The translations under genes and the position numbers were made by a program. Shown one piece after another: positions 15,370-16,805 of a stretch of 16,805 bases of DNA. The stretch's first letter is position 1. The number at the start of each line of letters is the position of its first letter. Source of the stretch: Clostridia bacterium (GTDB lineage Bacteria; Bacillota_A; Clostridia; TANB77; CAG-508); contig JAGATI010000081.1 of assembly GCA_017621295.1 (NCBI GenBank), positions 1 through 16,805 of the forward strand, read 5' to 3'. Under the pieces are notes generated by a model. That model searched no databases. It had not been told where the DNA came from and saw only the letters and a list, made by a program, of their open reading frames with translations.

Positions 15370-16725
15370 TTAATTTTCTGAATTTGACATTAATACTCTT
15401 GTTATAACTAAATTATATACTATCATTATTGCTAATGCCCAAAACATTACCATACCAAAACTTGCTATTGGTAGATATTTTATAAATGAAAATACAATTG
15501 AAATAATCAAACATGGTATATAAATTCCTAAAAATTTAATAGAAACATTTTTAAATGACTTAGTATCATTTTTCTTATTTTTAATAATCTCTATAATATA
15601 TATATAATTCATTATAACACTTAATATAATTGCAAGTATTCCTGCTATAGTTATTACAACATTTGTATATCTCAAAGCTATTAAAAGTGTAGCTATATAA
15701 CCTATTATGCCAATAATGCTAAATAATCCTAATTTTTTATACTTAATAATTGTAAACACTGTTATTATTGCAGAAACAACTAAAGTTATTATTAACATTA
15801 CATTTAATACATCACTTGTAATTTCTGATTGTACATATAAATTTGTATCTAATTTATATGTTAAAGGTAATGTATCTGTTTTCAATAATACAGCTAAATT
15901 AGAAGCTTGATTTAAATACTCTTGCAATTGTTCACTTGTTTGTGTTGTACTTGTATTTCCCATAGATAGTTGTAATATTCCATCTTTCACTTCTTCATCA
16001 AAATGTGTTGATAATAAAGTTTCTCCATCTAATACTAAATCAACTTGTTTTTTAGTTTCATTACCTTGTTCATCTGTTGATGCTATATAGTTCTTGCTTA
16101 TCTCTCTTAATTTTTCTGTTCCTTCTTTATCAAATTGTATATTTAAAAATATTGATGTTCCTGTACCAGTATTTCCATATCCTACTTTTACATCTTTTAT
16201 TCTATCTTTTGTTAATAATTCATGTTTATCTTCTGTATCAACAATTTTAAAATCTGCACGTGTTACCATTTGTGATATAATTGTATCTGCATATTTATTG
16301 TCTAGTATAGTTACATATATTTCTCCTGCAACAGAATTTTTTCTTATCTCATATTCTGTTACTCCTAATAGAGTTAATCTATCTTCTACTATATTCTTTG
16401 TTTTTTCAAAATCATCATCATTTAATAAATCTTCAGAATTTACTGGTACTTCTTTTTTAGTATATTCATTTTCTTTTCCTTCTTCTATATTTGAAGATTC
16501 AATCTTATTTCCATCTTTATCGTAATATTCTGTGTTTATTGTATCGTCTATTTTTATATTAAAGACTCTTCCACCTTTAAACTCCATTCCTAATTTATAA
16601 TCTGGCAAAATATTTTTCATTCTGTTTTTATCTTTTGCAAATATTCCTACAAAAGATATTAATGAAATTAGTATAATAACTAGTATTGCTAATATTATTT
16701 TTAAAGTATTATTTTTTGCTTTCAC
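15370..16725 (-). CDS. secD: SecD-like protein translocase subunit
   Basis: This 451-residue protein has an N-terminal membrane segment (about 8-30), the SecD signature DYKLGMEFKGG (about 42-52, compare DLxLGLDLxGG), a large extracytoplasmic domain with VEDRLTLLGVTEYEI, and several C-terminal membrane segments from about residue 305. The start is taken as the GTG at 16725, because AGGAGG lies seven bases upstream; an ATG 12 codons earlier would translate that site. The usual membrane motif with DANVLI is replaced by SVIMNYIYIIEII, so the Asp implicated in proton use is missing. It is followed by the short SecF-like gene, and the pair appears degenerate or specialised. Confidence 0.82.
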   Translation of the reverse strand: MKAKNNTLKIILAILVIILISLISFVGIFAKDKNRMKNILPDYKLGMEFKGGRVFNIKIDDTINTEYYDKDGNKIESSNIEEGKENEYTKKEVPVNSEDLLNDDDFEKTKNIVEDRLTLLGVTEYEIRKNSVAGEIYVTILDNKYADTIISQMVTRADFKIVDTEDKHELLTKDRIKDVKVGYGNTGTGTSIFLNIQFDKEGTEKLREISKNYIASTDEQGNETKKQVDLVLDGETLLSTHFDEEVKDGILQLSMGNTSTTQTSEQLQEYLNQASNLAVLLKTDTLPLTYKLDTNLYVQSEITSDVLNVMLIITLVVSAIITVFTIIKYKKLGLFSIIGIIGYIATLLIALRYTNVVITIAGILAIILSVIMNYIYIIEIIKNKKNDTKSFKNVSIKFLGIYIPCLIISIVFSFIKYLPIASFGMVMFWALAIMIVYNLVITRVLMSNSEN

Positions 16726-16741
16726 TTTATTTCCTCCTAAA

Positions 16742-16805
16742 TTATAATAATTTTGTATCATTAATTACCAATTCAAACCATATTCCCAAATATTTAGCAG
16801 CATAT
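16742..16805 (-). CDS. 3' end of an upstream gene (partial)
   Basis: An open frame enters from the right edge and ends at a TAA (16742-16744), giving a C-terminus that finishes YLGIWFELVINDTKLL. It stops 16 bases before the secD start, which suits an operon neighbour. Only about 20 residues are visible, so the product cannot be identified and the frame itself is not certain. Confidence 0.4.
   Translation of the reverse strand, partial: YAAKYLGIWFELVINDTKLL

Noticed and set aside
16726..16761. ATG at 16761 as the start of secD
   Set aside because: It would translate the AGGAGG site; the GTG at 16725 has that site at normal spacing.

Overview
The window comes from a very AT-rich, endospore-forming Firmicute, most likely a member of the Clostridia. 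It carries spoIIAA, spoIIAB, sigF, spoIID and a spoIIQ-type gene, strong AGGAGG ribosome binding sites, a T-box leader and AddA. Every gene I support lies on the minus strand, so the text below follows the direction of transcription, from high to low coordinates.

Layout. At the right edge is the 3' tail of an unknown gene, then a divergent secD-secF pair, a single-domain rhodanese, an aldose-1-epimerase-like gene with a strong promoter inside a 12-bp inverted repeat, and a small membrane protein. Next is a T-box leader and valS. An IS200-like (HUH, REP-associated type) transposase element with hairpin-forming inverted ends sits between valS and the sporulation block. That block is spoIIAA, spoIIAB, sigF and spoIID in one direction, then the spoIIQ-type gene with a sigma-F-like promoter. 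A perfect Spo0A box and a sigma-H-like promoter precede spoIIAA. A hypothetical gene and addA complete the window.

Main result. Three conserved genes (addA, sigF, spoIID) appear frameshifted, five times in total. All five breaks have the same form: one extra C directly before a GGA or GGC glycine codon, so the ribosome meets an in-frame CGG. Reading the four bases CGGA or CGGC as one glycine restores each protein exactly, at a conserved glycine: Walker A of AddA, an internal AddA glycine, both glycines of the sigma region-2 QIGxxG motif, and the first glycine of the SpoIID GYGHGVG motif. By eye I found no other in-frame CGG in any gene of the window, while nine out-of-frame CGG triplets in coding sequence are read normally. 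Sense codons CGU, CGA and AGG are in use. This looks like a codon-specific +1 frameshift, or CGGN quadruplet decoding as glycine, probably linked to loss of the CGG-reading arginine tRNA, rather than five independent mutations or sequencing errors.

How the genes fit together. SpoIIAA, SpoIIAB and sigma-F form the forespore partner-switching module. SpoIID and SpoIIQ act in engulfment. AddA is the helicase-nuclease for double-strand break repair. If CGG decoding is inefficient or regulated, forespore commitment, engulfment and recombination would all depend on it. The tandem sites in sigF argue instead that decoding is efficient.
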